This document shows, one piece after another, positions 26,904 to 36,311 of a DNA stretch of 64,000 nt. The notes below the pieces were generated by a model that was not told where the DNA came from, ran no database searches, and saw only the letters and a list, made by a program, of their open reading frames with translations. Position 1 is the stretch's first letter; each line of letters starts with the position of its first letter. This DNA is from UBA4416 sp046594225. GTDB taxonomy: Bacteria > Bacteroidota > Bacteroidia > B-17B0 > Aurantibacillaceae. Both the position numbers and the translations under genes were made by a program. The stretch spans positions 1-64,000 of the forward strand of contig JBKJPW010000008.1 in the NCBI GenBank assembly GCA_046594225.1, written 5' to 3'.

Positions 26904-27275
26904 ATGAAACAACAATTAAAATTAAACATTCTGCTTTTTTTCATGCTTGGATCAACTGGTTTTTATGCTCAATCTGTAGATAAGGCTTCTTTAGCTAAAC
27001 AAACAGAAAAGATATATTACTATAGCTTTTCAGGAGTATTAAATCATGAGAATATTGAGATTATGAAGGAAGAAATTATGAGAATGCAATTTGTTACTGA
27101 GGCCAAAATAGAATATAAGGCTGAAAAGGCTATGGGTCAGGTTCGCTTGATAGCAAAGGAGTTTTATACAAATAACGATACCGATTTTGAGTTTAGCATT
27201 TATAATTTAAAAATGCTGTTGATTCGAAATAATTTAATGCCTTCAGAATATAAATTCGAAATCATTTCTAAATAA
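26904..27275 (+). CDS. Small secreted protein preceding the giant adhesin
   Basis: 123 residues with signal peptide MKQQLKLNILLFFMLGSTGFYAQ. The mature part is alpha/beta (YYYSFSGVLNHENIEIMKEEIMRMQFVTEAKIEY, then FEFSIYNLKMLLIRNN), like a single heavy-metal-associated or ferredoxin-like fold but with no metal-binding Cys pair. It ends 28 bases before the giant gene and is probably co-transcribed with it. Function unknown. Confidence 0.65.
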   Translation: MKQQLKLNILLFFMLGSTGFYAQSVDKASLAKQTEKIYYYSFSGVLNHENIEIMKEEIMRMQFVTEAKIEYKAEKAMGQVRLIAKEFYTNNDTDFEFSIYNLKMLLIRNNLMPSEYKFEIISK

Positions 27276-27303
27276 TATTATCTCATTCTTTTTCAATATT
27301 TCT

Positions 27304-30300
27304 ATGAATAAAATATACGTTCTATTATCGTTTATATGCTGCCTAGGTTATACTTATTCTCAATCAGATAATTGTTCTGGCGCTATTACCTTAGCTGTTA
27401 CAGCTGGTTGCACTCCAGTTTCAGGTTCTACTGCTGGATTTACACAAAGTATTAGTGGCTGTGCTGGTACTGCCGATGATGATGGTTGGTACAAGTTTAC
27501 TGCTACAGCAACTTCACATTCTATTTCTGTTACTGGATCTGCCAGTTTTGACGCGGTTTTAGAAGTTTTTTCGGGAACATGTTCTACATTGGTTTCATTG
27601 GCATGTATGGATAATACATTCAATGGTCAAACAGAGGCAGTAAATGTTACTGGACTAACAATAGGAAATGTTTATTATATAAGAGTGTATCATTATTTTG
27701 CAGGTTCAGGCTCTAGTACTTTTAATATTTGTGTAACCAATTCCCCCACACCGCCGGCTAATGATGCATGTTTAAATGCTATTAACTTAACTGTAAATGC
27801 AGGTTGTACAAATACTTCTGGTACAACTGTTGGGGCAACGCAAAGTTTAGCTGGTTGTTCGGGTACAGCCGATGACGATGTTTGGTATAAATTTACAGCC
27901 AATAGTTATACGCAAACTATAACGATGACTGGTTCAGCAGGTATTGATGGTGTTGTTGAATTATTTTCAGGTACTTGCGCTAGTCTTACTTCTATTAACT
28001 GTATGGATAATACTTTTACTGGTGGAGTAGAAACGATTAATGCGGTTGGTTTAACACCCGGTCAGGTTTATTATTTAAGAGTTTATGATTATTATTCAGG
28101 TGGAGGATATTCTTTTTCTGTGTGTGTAGCTGGTAACCCAATAGGTGGTGGTCAGCCAAATGATAATCCGTGTACAGCCATTCAATTACCTACAGTAACT
28201 TCTGATTGTAACTATTTAAATTTTTCAACTGTTGGTGCAACAAATACAGGCGCGGGATTAGCCCCTACTCCGGCATCATGTGTTGGAGGAAGTGGTGGTT
28301 CTGGTGGTTATGTTGCCGGTTCTTTAGATGTTTGGTTCAAAATTACGGTTCCAGCAAGTGGCGCTGTGTATGTTACTCCATTACCAAATCAAGGAGCTGG
28401 TTATATTACAGATGGTTCGATGGCTTTATATAGTGGTGCTTGTGGTTCATTAACTCAAATTGCTTGTTCAAGTGATTATACTTTATATCCTGGATCAGGA
28501 AATGATTTATTGCCCTATATAGCAGCTACAGGTCAAACACCAGGAGCTACTCTTTATTTAAGATATTGGGCGTTTGGAACAAGTTCTGGTAATTTTGGTA
28601 TTTGTGTTCAATCACCGACAAATGATAATTGTGCTAATGCTTTATATGTTTGTGATATTAATGGATATTCAGGTTCCACTAGCGCTGCTTATACGCCCGA
28701 TAGACCAGGAACAGGTGCTGGACAAATGTATGCTAATAATGAAACATCAGCTGGGGTTAATCAACCTGACGGTACAAATACTTGTGGACCTTTTGGATAT
28801 TATCCTGCTTGCCCTGCAACAACTGCTGGCCCTTATTCTTCTCCATTAATAGACGTAAATATCGAAAACAATTCTTGGATTAAATTTACAGCTGGAGCTG
28901 CAACAGCTAATTTGAGGGTTACTGTTGGAAATTGTTGGGTTGGAAATTATCCAACCGGCGGAATTCAAATGCAAATTTTTTCATCCACAGGTTGTAATAA
29001 TTTTGTTCCAGTATCTAGTTTTAGAGAAGGATCGTCCACATTTACGGTTACTGCTGCAGGTTTAACCGTTGGTAATGATTATTATTTAATGGTTGATGGA
29101 TATGCGAAAGATATTTGTAACTATACTATTCAAGCTCTTAATGGTGTTGCTTTTCCTCAGATCGTTGCTACCCCTACAGCTGTTTGTCCTGGCCAAAGTT
29201 CAACGTTAACAGCTCCGAGCGGAGCCTCTTCATACGACTGGTATCCAGGTGGTGAAACAACACAAACTATTACAGTCACTCCAGGATCGACACAAACATT
29301 TACTTGTATTGTTGGAGGAGTTTGTGGTTATAAACAAACATTAACCAAACAAGTGGTTGTAAAATCAGTACCTACTGTTTCAATAAATGCAGGAGCTGCA
29401 ATTACAACTTGTGGTTCACAAACTATTACTTTAACTGGAGGTGGAGCTAATACTTATTCGTGGAGTACAGGAAATACAACGACTTCATTTACGGTTGCAC
29501 CTTCAGGTAATATAACCTACTCCGTCATTGGAACTGCCGTAAATGGATGTACCAATACGGCTGTTAGTAATGTAACTGTTAATACAGTTCCAACAATTAT
29601 ACCTGCTGGAAGTAATACAATATGTAATGGTTCAAATACAAGTTTAACAGTTAGTGGAGCTAATACTTATACTTGGTCGCCTTCCGCTACATTAAGCCCA
29701 TCAACAGGAACAGCTGTCACGGCTTCGCCTACTACAGGAATAAATTACACAGTTATTGGAACGGCGGCAAATGGTTGCACAAATTCAGCAACGTATTCAG
29801 TTACCGTTAATCCAAAACCTAATGTATCTTCAACAACAACAGGTTCGGTTATTTGTAGTAATAATTCAATAACATTAAACGGAACAGGTGCCTCATCTTA
29901 CACATGGTCAAGTGGTATATCCGACGGCGTGGCATTTACGCCAACAGCAACTGCCACTTATACAGTTATTGGAACTAATGCAGTTACTGGTTGTACAAAT
30001 TCAGCTGTTAGAACCATTACAGTTAATACTACTCCAACTATTACAGCAAATGCAAGTAATTCGGTGGTTTGTTATGGTTTTCCTGTAACATTGAGTGGAA
30101 GTGGCGCTTCAACTTATACATGGTCGGGGGGAGTTACAAATGGAACTGCTTTTAATCCAACAATTACAACTACTTACACTGTTAATGGAACAGCTGTTGG
30201 TGGATGCACAAATACGGCTGTAACAACTATAACGGTTAATTCATTACCTACAGTTGGTTCATCAGTTAGTAATGCTACTATTTGTAATGGTAGTTCGGTA

Positions 30301-33300
30301 ACGTTAAATGGAACAGGAGCTAATACATATACTTGGACAGGAGGTGTTTCTAATGGCGTTGCATTTTCTCCTACATCTACAACAACTTATACAGTCAATG
30401 GTACTGATGCAAATGGTTGTATAAATTCTTCAGTTAGAACAATTACCGTTAACTCAATACCTACTTCAACAACAAGTACAACGGGTAGTATTACTTGTGC
30501 TACTAACACTATCAATTTAAATTCTACATCGGTAGCTGGTGCCAGTTATACTTGGACAGCTCCTGGAGGAAGTTCTATTACTAGCGGAACTAATTCTCAA
30601 AATGCTGTGGGACAAGGTTCTGGAACATATACTTTAAATGTATTAAGTTCGGCGGGTTGTTCATACTCAACAACTTTAGCAGCAAATATTAATACAACGG
30701 TTCCTTCTGCTTCTGCAACAAACGGAACATTAACTTGTGCTCAAACATCAACTGTATTAGTTGGTGGTCCGGCATCAGGAGTAACATATAGTTGGTCGGG
30801 TCCAGGAATATTAGGAAGTAATACAACGGCTAATATTACTGCAACTGTTGTAGGAAACTACTCGTTAGTAACTACAAGCACTTTAACAGGTTGTTCAAGT
30901 ACAGTTTCTGCTATTGGAACAGTAACTAATAATTTAACAACACCAACAGTTACGGCAGGGTCTAATCAAGTTATTACTTGTGCAGTTCCGTCAGTAACTT
31001 TAACAGGTAATGCCACAGGTGGTTCGTTATTTAGTTGGAGTAACGGAGCAACAACTAATACAACCACTGTAGGTGGAGCAGGCATTTATACATTAACGGC
31101 CATGAATCCGGGAACAGGTTGTACATCAACATCTACTGTTCAAGTTTCGCCAAGTGCTGGTACGCCTAATGGCGCTGTGAGTGCGGCATCTAATTCAATT
31201 ACCTGTACTCTCACTTCTGCATCTATTAGTATTACTTCTACTTTATCCCCTCTTACTTATTCTTGGACTGGCCCTGGAACAATTTCTTCGCCAACTTCAT
31301 CTGCAACAACTGTATCATCTGGAGGTACCTATACTATAACAATTACAAATACAGCAAGTTGTTCGCAATCGTATCAGGTTGTTGTGCCAACTAATACAAC
31401 GCCAGTTAATGCAATGGCTAATGTTGCCGCTTCGGCAAGTATAACTTGTAATACAACAAGTTTAACATTAAGTTCAACTCCTACTGGAACAAATTATGCT
31501 TATGCATGGTCTGGTCCAAATATTTTATCAGGAGCTAATACAGCAAATCCAATTGTTGGAACTGGAGGTAACTATACAGTAACTATCACTGATATGATTA
31601 CAGGTTGTTCGGGTGTAACGGGAACTACAAATATTGCTGTTCCTACTAACACAACAGCACCAAGTTTGACCTTAGCCGCATCTTCTGTTACAACTACATG
31701 CAGTAATCCTTCAACAACATTAAGCGTTACTAGTAATTCAAATCCAAATACGACCTATACTTGGACTGCCCCATCAACTGGAACAATTAGTAATACATCT
31801 GTTAGTAATCCAACGGTTGGAGGCACTGGTGTTTTTACTGTAAATGTTACCAACACTATTAATGGATGTGTATCTGCTATTGGTACAGTTACTGTTTACC
31901 CTGATGTTAATGTTCCAACTTTTAATTTATCTTCAACCACAGCTACTATTACATGTTCAAATCCAACACCGAGTGTATCATTAACTTCTACATTTACACC
32001 AGTTACTTATTCTTGGAATCCAGTTCCTAGTTCGGGCGCATCAACTGCAAGTCCTACTTTTACTACTAGTGGTAATTATACTTGTACTGTTACCAATACA
32101 TCTAATGGATGTTCAACGAGTGCAGCTCAAGTTGCTGTTGGAACAGATACAACTATTCCAATATTAAATGTATCTCCAACTGTTTCTATTACATGTTATT
32201 CATCAACAATTGCTGTTACATCAACGGTTAATCCAGTTAGTACTTATACATGGTCGGGAGTTGGAATAGTAGGAAGTGCAAATAATTCTTCAATTACTGT
32301 AAATGCGAATGGTAATTATATATTGACAGTTACTAACCCTGTAAATGGTTGCACTACTTCAGCAACATCTTCTGTAGGAACAAATACAGTTGCTCCAAAT
32401 CTGACAGCTTCTTCAACTAGTTCTGTGATTACTTGTTCAACTAACAGCAGCACATTAACTGCTACATCAACATTAACAGCAACGTGGTTAATACCTTCGG
32501 GTGGTTCAGCAGCTAATCCAGTTATTGCAACTGTTGCTGGTGATTATACGGCAACCGTTACTGATGCTTCAAATGGTTGCTCTACTCAAACAGTATTGAC
32601 TGTAGGAAGTAATATTATTCTTCCAAATGCAGACGCAGGTGCGGCATCTATTATGCCTTGTAATTTATCCGTTACAACATTAACAGGAACGTCTACGTCT
32701 ACAGATGCTGTATCTTATAGTTGGAGCGGTCCAAATGGATCAAGTATTACAGCTGGTGCTAATAGTTCTACTCCTACAGTAACTGATACGGGAATCTATA
32801 CATTAACGGTTACTAATTTAGTGACTGGTTGCTCACAAACAGCAACTGTAAATGTATCGCAAGATAATGTTATTGCTGCTTTTTCAGCAGACCCTACAAC
32901 AGGAGAAGCTCCTTTGACAGTTAATTTTACAGACGAAAGTGTTGGTACAATATCATCTTGGAATTGGAATTTTGGCAACGGAGATATTTCTAATAATCAA
33001 AATCCAAACTCTATTTTTACAACAGAAGGAACCTATACAGTATTTTTAATTGCAAGTTCAACTTTATGTTCTGATACCATTTCGCATATAATAGTTGTGG
33101 AAGGTGGATTTGTAATTGAAGTGCCAAATGTGTTTACACCAAATAATGATGGCGCTAATGATATATTTAAAATTAAAGTGTCTGGTGTAAAATCAGCTGA
33201 AGGAACTATATTTAATCGTTGGGGACAATTATTATATAGCTGGGATGTATTAAATGCTTCGTGGGACGGTAAAGCAAGTAACGGCGAGAATTGTCCCGAT

Positions 33301-33384
33301 GCTACATATTTCTATATCATTAAAGTGATTGATAAAAAAGATAAAGAACATATTGTTCCAGGTTATGTGTTGATTGCAAGATAA
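27304..33384 (+). CDS. Giant surface protein with repeats, PKD domain and T9SS type B (gliding-motility) C-terminus
   Basis: 2026 residues, about 6 kb. Signal peptide MNKIYVLLSFICCLGYTYSQ. Residues about 20-620 hold four to five jelly-roll-like domains with the pattern N..C..A..L.V..GC....G.T.GAT.S..GC..TADDD.WYKFTA. Residues about 620-1900 are tandem Ig-like repeats of 65-90 residues, rich in Ser, Thr, Asn and Gly with one or two Cys each (..NGCTN.., YTW.., TYTV.). A PKD domain (TGEAPLTVNFTDES ... WNWNFGNGD) is near 1865-1930. The end (VPNVFTPNNDGANDIFKI ... FNRWGQLLYSWD ... TYFYIIKVID) is the type B sorting domain. The protein should be displayed on the surface as an adhesin or filament. 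A strong terminator follows. Confidence 0.9.
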   Translation: MNKIYVLLSFICCLGYTYSQSDNCSGAITLAVTAGCTPVSGSTAGFTQSISGCAGTADDDGWYKFTATATSHSISVTGSASFDAVLEVFSGTCSTLVSLACMDNTFNGQTEAVNVTGLTIGNVYYIRVYHYFAGSGSSTFNICVTNSPTPPANDACLNAINLTVNAGCTNTSGTTVGATQSLAGCSGTADDDVWYKFTANSYTQTITMTGSAGIDGVVELFSGTCASLTSINCMDNTFTGGVETINAVGLTPGQVYYLRVYDYYSGGGYSFSVCVAGNPIGGGQPNDNPCTAIQLPTVTSDCNYLNFSTVGATNTGAGLAPTPASCVGGSGGSGGYVAGSLDVWFKITVPASGAVYVTPLPNQGAGYITDGSMALYSGACGSLTQIACSSDYTLYPGSGNDLLPYIAATGQTPGATLYLRYWAFGTSSGNFGICVQSPTNDNCANALYVCDINGYSGSTSAAYTPDRPGTGAGQMYANNETSAGVNQPDGTNTCGPFGYYPACPATTAGPYSSPLIDVNIENNSWIKFTAGAATANLRVTVGNCWVGNYPTGGIQMQIFSSTGCNNFVPVSSFREGSSTFTVTAAGLTVGNDYYLMVDGYAKDICNYTIQALNGVAFPQIVATPTAVCPGQSSTLTAPSGASSYDWYPGGETTQTITVTPGSTQTFTCIVGGVCGYKQTLTKQVVVKSVPTVSINAGAAITTCGSQTITLTGGGANTYSWSTGNTTTSFTVAPSGNITYSVIGTAVNGCTNTAVSNVTVNTVPTIIPAGSNTICNGSNTSLTVSGANTYTWSPSATLSPSTGTAVTASPTTGINYTVIGTAANGCTNSATYSVTVNPKPNVSSTTTGSVICSNNSITLNGTGASSYTWSSGISDGVAFTPTATATYTVIGTNAVTGCTNSAVRTITVNTTPTITANASNSVVCYGFPVTLSGSGASTYTWSGGVTNGTAFNPTITTTYTVNGTAVGGCTNTAVTTITVNSLPTVGSSVSNATICNGSSVTLNGTGANTYTWTGGVSNGVAFSPTSTTTYTVNGTDANGCINSSVRTITVNSIPTSTTSTTGSITCATNTINLNSTSVAGASYTWTAPGGSSITSGTNSQNAVGQGSGTYTLNVLSSAGCSYSTTLAANINTTVPSASATNGTLTCAQTSTVLVGGPASGVTYSWSGPGILGSNTTANITATVVGNYSLVTTSTLTGCSSTVSAIGTVTNNLTTPTVTAGSNQVITCAVPSVTLTGNATGGSLFSWSNGATTNTTTVGGAGIYTLTAMNPGTGCTSTSTVQVSPSAGTPNGAVSAASNSITCTLTSASISITSTLSPLTYSWTGPGTISSPTSSATTVSSGGTYTITITNTASCSQSYQVVVPTNTTPVNAMANVAASASITCNTTSLTLSSTPTGTNYAYAWSGPNILSGANTANPIVGTGGNYTVTITDMITGCSGVTGTTNIAVPTNTTAPSLTLAASSVTTTCSNPSTTLSVTSNSNPNTTYTWTAPSTGTISNTSVSNPTVGGTGVFTVNVTNTINGCVSAIGTVTVYPDVNVPTFNLSSTTATITCSNPTPSVSLTSTFTPVTYSWNPVPSSGASTASPTFTTSGNYTCTVTNTSNGCSTSAAQVAVGTDTTIPILNVSPTVSITCYSSTIAVTSTVNPVSTYTWSGVGIVGSANNSSITVNANGNYILTVTNPVNGCTTSATSSVGTNTVAPNLTASSTSSVITCSTNSSTLTATSTLTATWLIPSGGSAANPVIATVAGDYTATVTDASNGCSTQTVLTVGSNIILPNADAGAASIMPCNLSVTTLTGTSTSTDAVSYSWSGPNGSSITAGANSSTPTVTDTGIYTLTVTNLVTGCSQTATVNVSQDNVIAAFSADPTTGEAPLTVNFTDESVGTISSWNWNFGNGDISNNQNPNSIFTTEGTYTVFLIASSTLCSDTISHIIVVEGGFVIEVPNVFTPNNDGANDIFKIKVSGVKSAEGTIFNRWGQLLYSWDVLNASWDGKASNGENCPDATYFYIIKVIDKKDKEHIVPGYVLIAR

Positions 33385-33388
33385 AACA

Positions 33389-33420
33389 AAAGAGGCTACT
33401 TTTAAAGTAGCCTCTTTTTA
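33389..33420. terminator. Bidirectional rho-independent terminator
   Basis: AGAGGCTACTTT, one base, AAAGTAGCCTCT, then a T run; the palindrome has a perfect 12-bp stem. It also has a T-rich flank leftward, so it can serve the convergent pyrophosphatase gene as well. Confidence 0.9.
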
Positions 33421-33476
33421 TTCAGTATTATTTGACATTACTTCCAACTTGAAAGAGAAATTACAATGACGTCGTG

Positions 33477-34112
33477 TTAAATCCCCAAATTCATATGAGA
33501 TCTAAATGATTTATCATAATCTTTCATGCTTCTTCTAATTACTTCATGCGCTTCTTCTCTGCCGTATGTTTCTGTAATTTCGACAATAGCTGTTGATTCT
33601 CCTGGAATATTTTTATACGTTAAAAAGTAATGACGTAAACGATTAATTAATGGTTCAGGACAATCTAAAATATCTTTCCATTTACTATAAATCTCATCCT
33701 TTGCCATTACCGCAATAATTTTGTCATCGGCTTCATTTTTATCAATCATTCTAAAACCACCAATAGGAATAGCTTCTACAATAATATCGCCGCTGGTAAT
33801 ATTGCGTTCAGTTAAAACACAAATGTCCAATGGGTCGCCATCTCCAATAATTGAAGTACGACCTGTTCTTTCATTAGCTCTTTCTGCAACTAATTCTCCA
33901 CAATAAGTTTGAGGAACAAAACCATATAATGCAGGAATGATGTTAGAGAATTTTTGAGGTCTATCTACTTTACGGTAACCAGAGGCTTTATCAATTTCAT
34001 ATTTTACATGATCCGCAGGAACCATTTCGATAAAAGAAGTAATAATTTCAGGACATCTTTCTCCAATAGAGATGCCATGCCAGGGGTGCGCTTTGTGAAG
34101 TTGAACTTTCAT
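33477..34112 (-). CDS. ppa: Inorganic pyrophosphatase, family I
   Basis: 211 residues. The soluble enzyme splits pyrophosphate to two phosphates and pulls biosynthetic reactions forward. The signature DGDPLDICVL (D-G-D-P-L-D, metal-binding aspartates) is present, with YEIDKASGYRKVDRP near residue 40 and the second acidic site KNEADDKIIAV near 130. It is longer than the usual ~175-residue bacterial enzyme, mostly through the N-terminal HAPWHG-like extension and the tail. It lies nine bases after the TIMP-like gene and is probably in its transcript. Confidence 0.95.
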   Translation of the reverse strand: MKVQLHKAHPWHGISIGERCPEIITSFIEMVPADHVKYEIDKASGYRKVDRPQKFSNIIPALYGFVPQTYCGELVAERANERTGRTSIIGDGDPLDICVLTERNITSGDIIVEAIPIGGFRMIDKNEADDKIIAVMAKDEIYSKWKDILDCPEPLINRLRHYFLTYKNIPGESTAIVEITETYGREEAHEVIRRSMKDYDKSFRSHMNLGI

Positions 34113-34121
34113 GTTAGTACT

Positions 34122-34694
34122 TTATTTAAATAATTTATTAAACAACCAGTAGAATGCAATTAGTCCTATCATTGAACATATTAAAACAATAATAAACTGA
34201 TTATTATTTGGAATGATATTTCTGTTTTCAACAATATTAGGATTTTTTTTGAGGAGTTTATGTAATCCTAAATTATCTTGTAAATAACGTTGTTCTTCAT
34301 CATACGAAATGCCCGTTGTTTCGGCAAAATAATCTTCTTTGATGTTTTTGATGTATTTACGGCTACGACTACAAAAATCTAATTTAGAATTGTCAATCTG
34401 AAAGTAGTTAGAATAAATAATCCACTCATCACCTACTCTTAGTTCTAGTTTACAAGGGTCGGTATCATTAAACAAAATTTTAAAATCCTGTGCTAACATT
34501 CCTTTATATAATTCAGATATGGTAAAAATGGCTTCACTATTCTCTTTATTTAATTTAATGGATTTGATAGTTCCTTTAAAAATGATTTCATATTTATTTA
34601 ATTCCTCAGCGTTTAATTGAGTTAATGGGCATTGACAAGCAAACGATAGTTTGCATGACAGGATGAATAATAATACTATTGTTTTTTGTCTCAT
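34122..34694 (-). CDS. Exported membrane-anchored protein with TIMP/netrin-like N-terminus
   Basis: 190 residues. A signal peptide (MRQKTIVLLFILSCKLSFA) is followed at once by CQCPL, the Cys-X-Cys start that marks TIMP-like netrin modules, and then an OB-fold-like beta region (IIFKGTIKSIKLN, AIFTISELYKGM, GDEWIIYSNYF) with later Cys at CKLEL and FCSRSR. A C-terminal helix (FIIVLICSMIGLIAFYWLF) anchors it. The site before Cys lacks a good lipobox, so it is more likely a cleaved protein held by the C-terminal helix. Bacterial versions have no assigned inhibitor role. Confidence 0.65.
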   Translation of the reverse strand: MRQKTIVLLFILSCKLSFACQCPLTQLNAEELNKYEIIFKGTIKSIKLNKENSEAIFTISELYKGMLAQDFKILFNDTDPCKLELRVGDEWIIYSNYFQIDNSKLDFCSRSRKYIKNIKEDYFAETTGISYDEEQRYLQDNLGLHKLLKKNPNIVENRNIIPNNNQFIIVLICSMIGLIAFYWLFNKLFK

Positions 34695-34744
34695 CTTTTT
34701 TCTTGCCTCTCGACTATGGTTGAAGTGATAAACTATACGTAATT

Positions 34745-36232
34745 TTAAATACTTAAAGTTTTAACAAATTGTAAAGTAGCTTCTAATTCTTGATACATAA
34801 TTTTATCATCTTTAATAAATGGGATTAGTTTTCTGAAATCAGTTAATACGTTTTCAATTTTTGGAGACGATTTCAATGGCCTTCTAAATTCTATTGCTTG
34901 AGAGGCATTTAATAATTCAATCGCTAATAATTTTTCAACGTTTTCAATAACTTTATAACATTTAGTAGCTGCGTTTGCTCCCATACTCACATGGTCTTCT
35001 TGTCCGTTACTCGATACAATACTGTCAATACTTGCTGGTGTACATAATTGTTTATTTTGACTCACAATACTAGCAGCTGTATATTGAGGAATCATAAAGC
35101 CTGAATTTAAACCTGGCTTAGCTACCAAAAACGCTGGTAAGTTACGAATACCTGAAATTAATTGGTACACGCGTCTTTCAGAAATACTTCCTAATTCTGC
35201 AATAGCAATTGCTAAAAAGTCTAATGAAATTGCTAAAGGTTGTCCATGGAAATTACCACCACTAATGATTTCATCGTCTTCAGGAAATACCGTTGGATTG
35301 TCGGTTACTGAATTAATTTCTGTTTCAAATACAGAGTTCACATAATTAGTCGCGTCTTTAGTAGCCCCATGCACTTGAGGAATACAACGAAAAGAATATG
35401 GATCTTGTACTTGAACTTTTTTCTGTGCTAAAATTTCACTTCCGTTTAAGTTTTCGCGAATTGCACGAGCCGTTTGTAATTGCCCTTTGTGAGGACGAAT
35501 GATATGAATATTATCTTTGAAAGGTTCACTTCTTCCATCAAAACCATCTAATGAAATAGCTCCAATAAAATCGGCTAGTGTATTTAATTTATTTGATTTT
35601 AATAAACACCACACACCATAAGCACTCATAAATTGAGTTCCATTTAACAATGCTAGACCTTCTTTTGATTTTAAAGTGATAGGTTCTAAACCTAATTGCT
35701 TTAATACAACTGCCGCCTGGTATTTATTACCTTGATAATTTACTTCACCCATTCCTAATAAAGGCAACGATAAATGAGCTAATGGAGATAAGTCACCAGA
35801 AGCACCTAATGAGCCTTGCTGGTATACAATAGGATAAATTTTATGATTGTATAAATCAATTAAACGCTCAACTGTTTGTAATTGCACGGCGCTTTTTCCG
35901 TATGATAAAGATTGAATTTTTAATAGTAACATTAAACGGACAATTTCCAATGGTACTTCATCTCCCATGCCACAAGCGTGCGACATGACTAAGTTTGTTT
36001 GTAATTTTTCTAATTCATGATCAGGAATAATAACGTTACACAAAGAACCAAAGCCTGTATTGATACCATAAATAGGTGCTTTTTGTGAAGCCATTTTTTT
36101 ATCTAAGTATTCGCGGCAAGCAACAATATCTTTTTTTGCTTTATTGGATAATACTAGAGTGGCATTTGATTCTAAGATATGTTGTATATCTTTTAGAGTA
36201 ATTAGTTTGTCAGTTGTAATTGAATAATTCAT
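34745..36232 (-). CDS. hutH: Histidine ammonia-lyase
   Basis: 495 residues, normal length. The enzyme deaminates L-histidine to urocanate, the first step of histidine breakdown. The autocatalytic MIO cofactor forms from Ala-Ser-Gly at 144-146 within GSLGASGDLSPLAH. Other family segments are YGINTGFGSL near 55-64 and the QEDHVSMGANAA stretch near 415. A single-gene unit here: an inverted-repeat terminator closes the upstream TonB-like gene, and no other hut gene is adjacent. A formimidoylglutamase candidate lies at 10.8 kb. Confidence 0.95.
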   Translation of the reverse strand: MNYSITTDKLITLKDIQHILESNATLVLSNKAKKDIVACREYLDKKMASQKAPIYGINTGFGSLCNVIIPDHELEKLQTNLVMSHACGMGDEVPLEIVRLMLLLKIQSLSYGKSAVQLQTVERLIDLYNHKIYPIVYQQGSLGASGDLSPLAHLSLPLLGMGEVNYQGNKYQAAVVLKQLGLEPITLKSKEGLALLNGTQFMSAYGVWCLLKSNKLNTLADFIGAISLDGFDGRSEPFKDNIHIIRPHKGQLQTARAIRENLNGSEILAQKKVQVQDPYSFRCIPQVHGATKDATNYVNSVFETEINSVTDNPTVFPEDDEIISGGNFHGQPLAISLDFLAIAIAELGSISERRVYQLISGIRNLPAFLVAKPGLNSGFMIPQYTAASIVSQNKQLCTPASIDSIVSSNGQEDHVSMGANAATKCYKVIENVEKLLAIELLNASQAIEFRRPLKSSPKIENVLTDFRKLIPFIKDDKIMYQELEATLQFVKTLSI

Positions 36233-36262
36233 AGGTGTTCAATGTTTTTTAAATACGAATTG

Positions 36263-36309
36263 TTTACGAATATACGAATCTGGGTATGATAGATTTGTAT
36301 ATTCGTAAT
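36263..36309. terminator. Inverted repeat / probable terminator after the TonB-like gene
   Basis: Arms 36263-36281 (TTTACGAATATACGAATCT) and 36291-36309 match at 17 of 19 positions with a nine-base loop. The left arm carries the word ACGAAT twice and a third copy lies just before it. The hairpin starts right at the end of the leftward TonB-like gene. There is no clear T run, so its termination role is inferred. Confidence 0.55.
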
Positions 36310-36311
36310 AA

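Noticed and set aside
26747..26944. Leftward 65-codon frame upstream of the adhesin operon
   Set aside because: It overlaps the start of a supported secreted-protein gene on the other strand and has no recognisable content.
29400..32900. Tandem repeats in the giant gene as a possible CRISPR or satellite
   Set aside because: The repeats are diverged Ig-like protein domains in one open frame, not short identical repeats with unique spacers.
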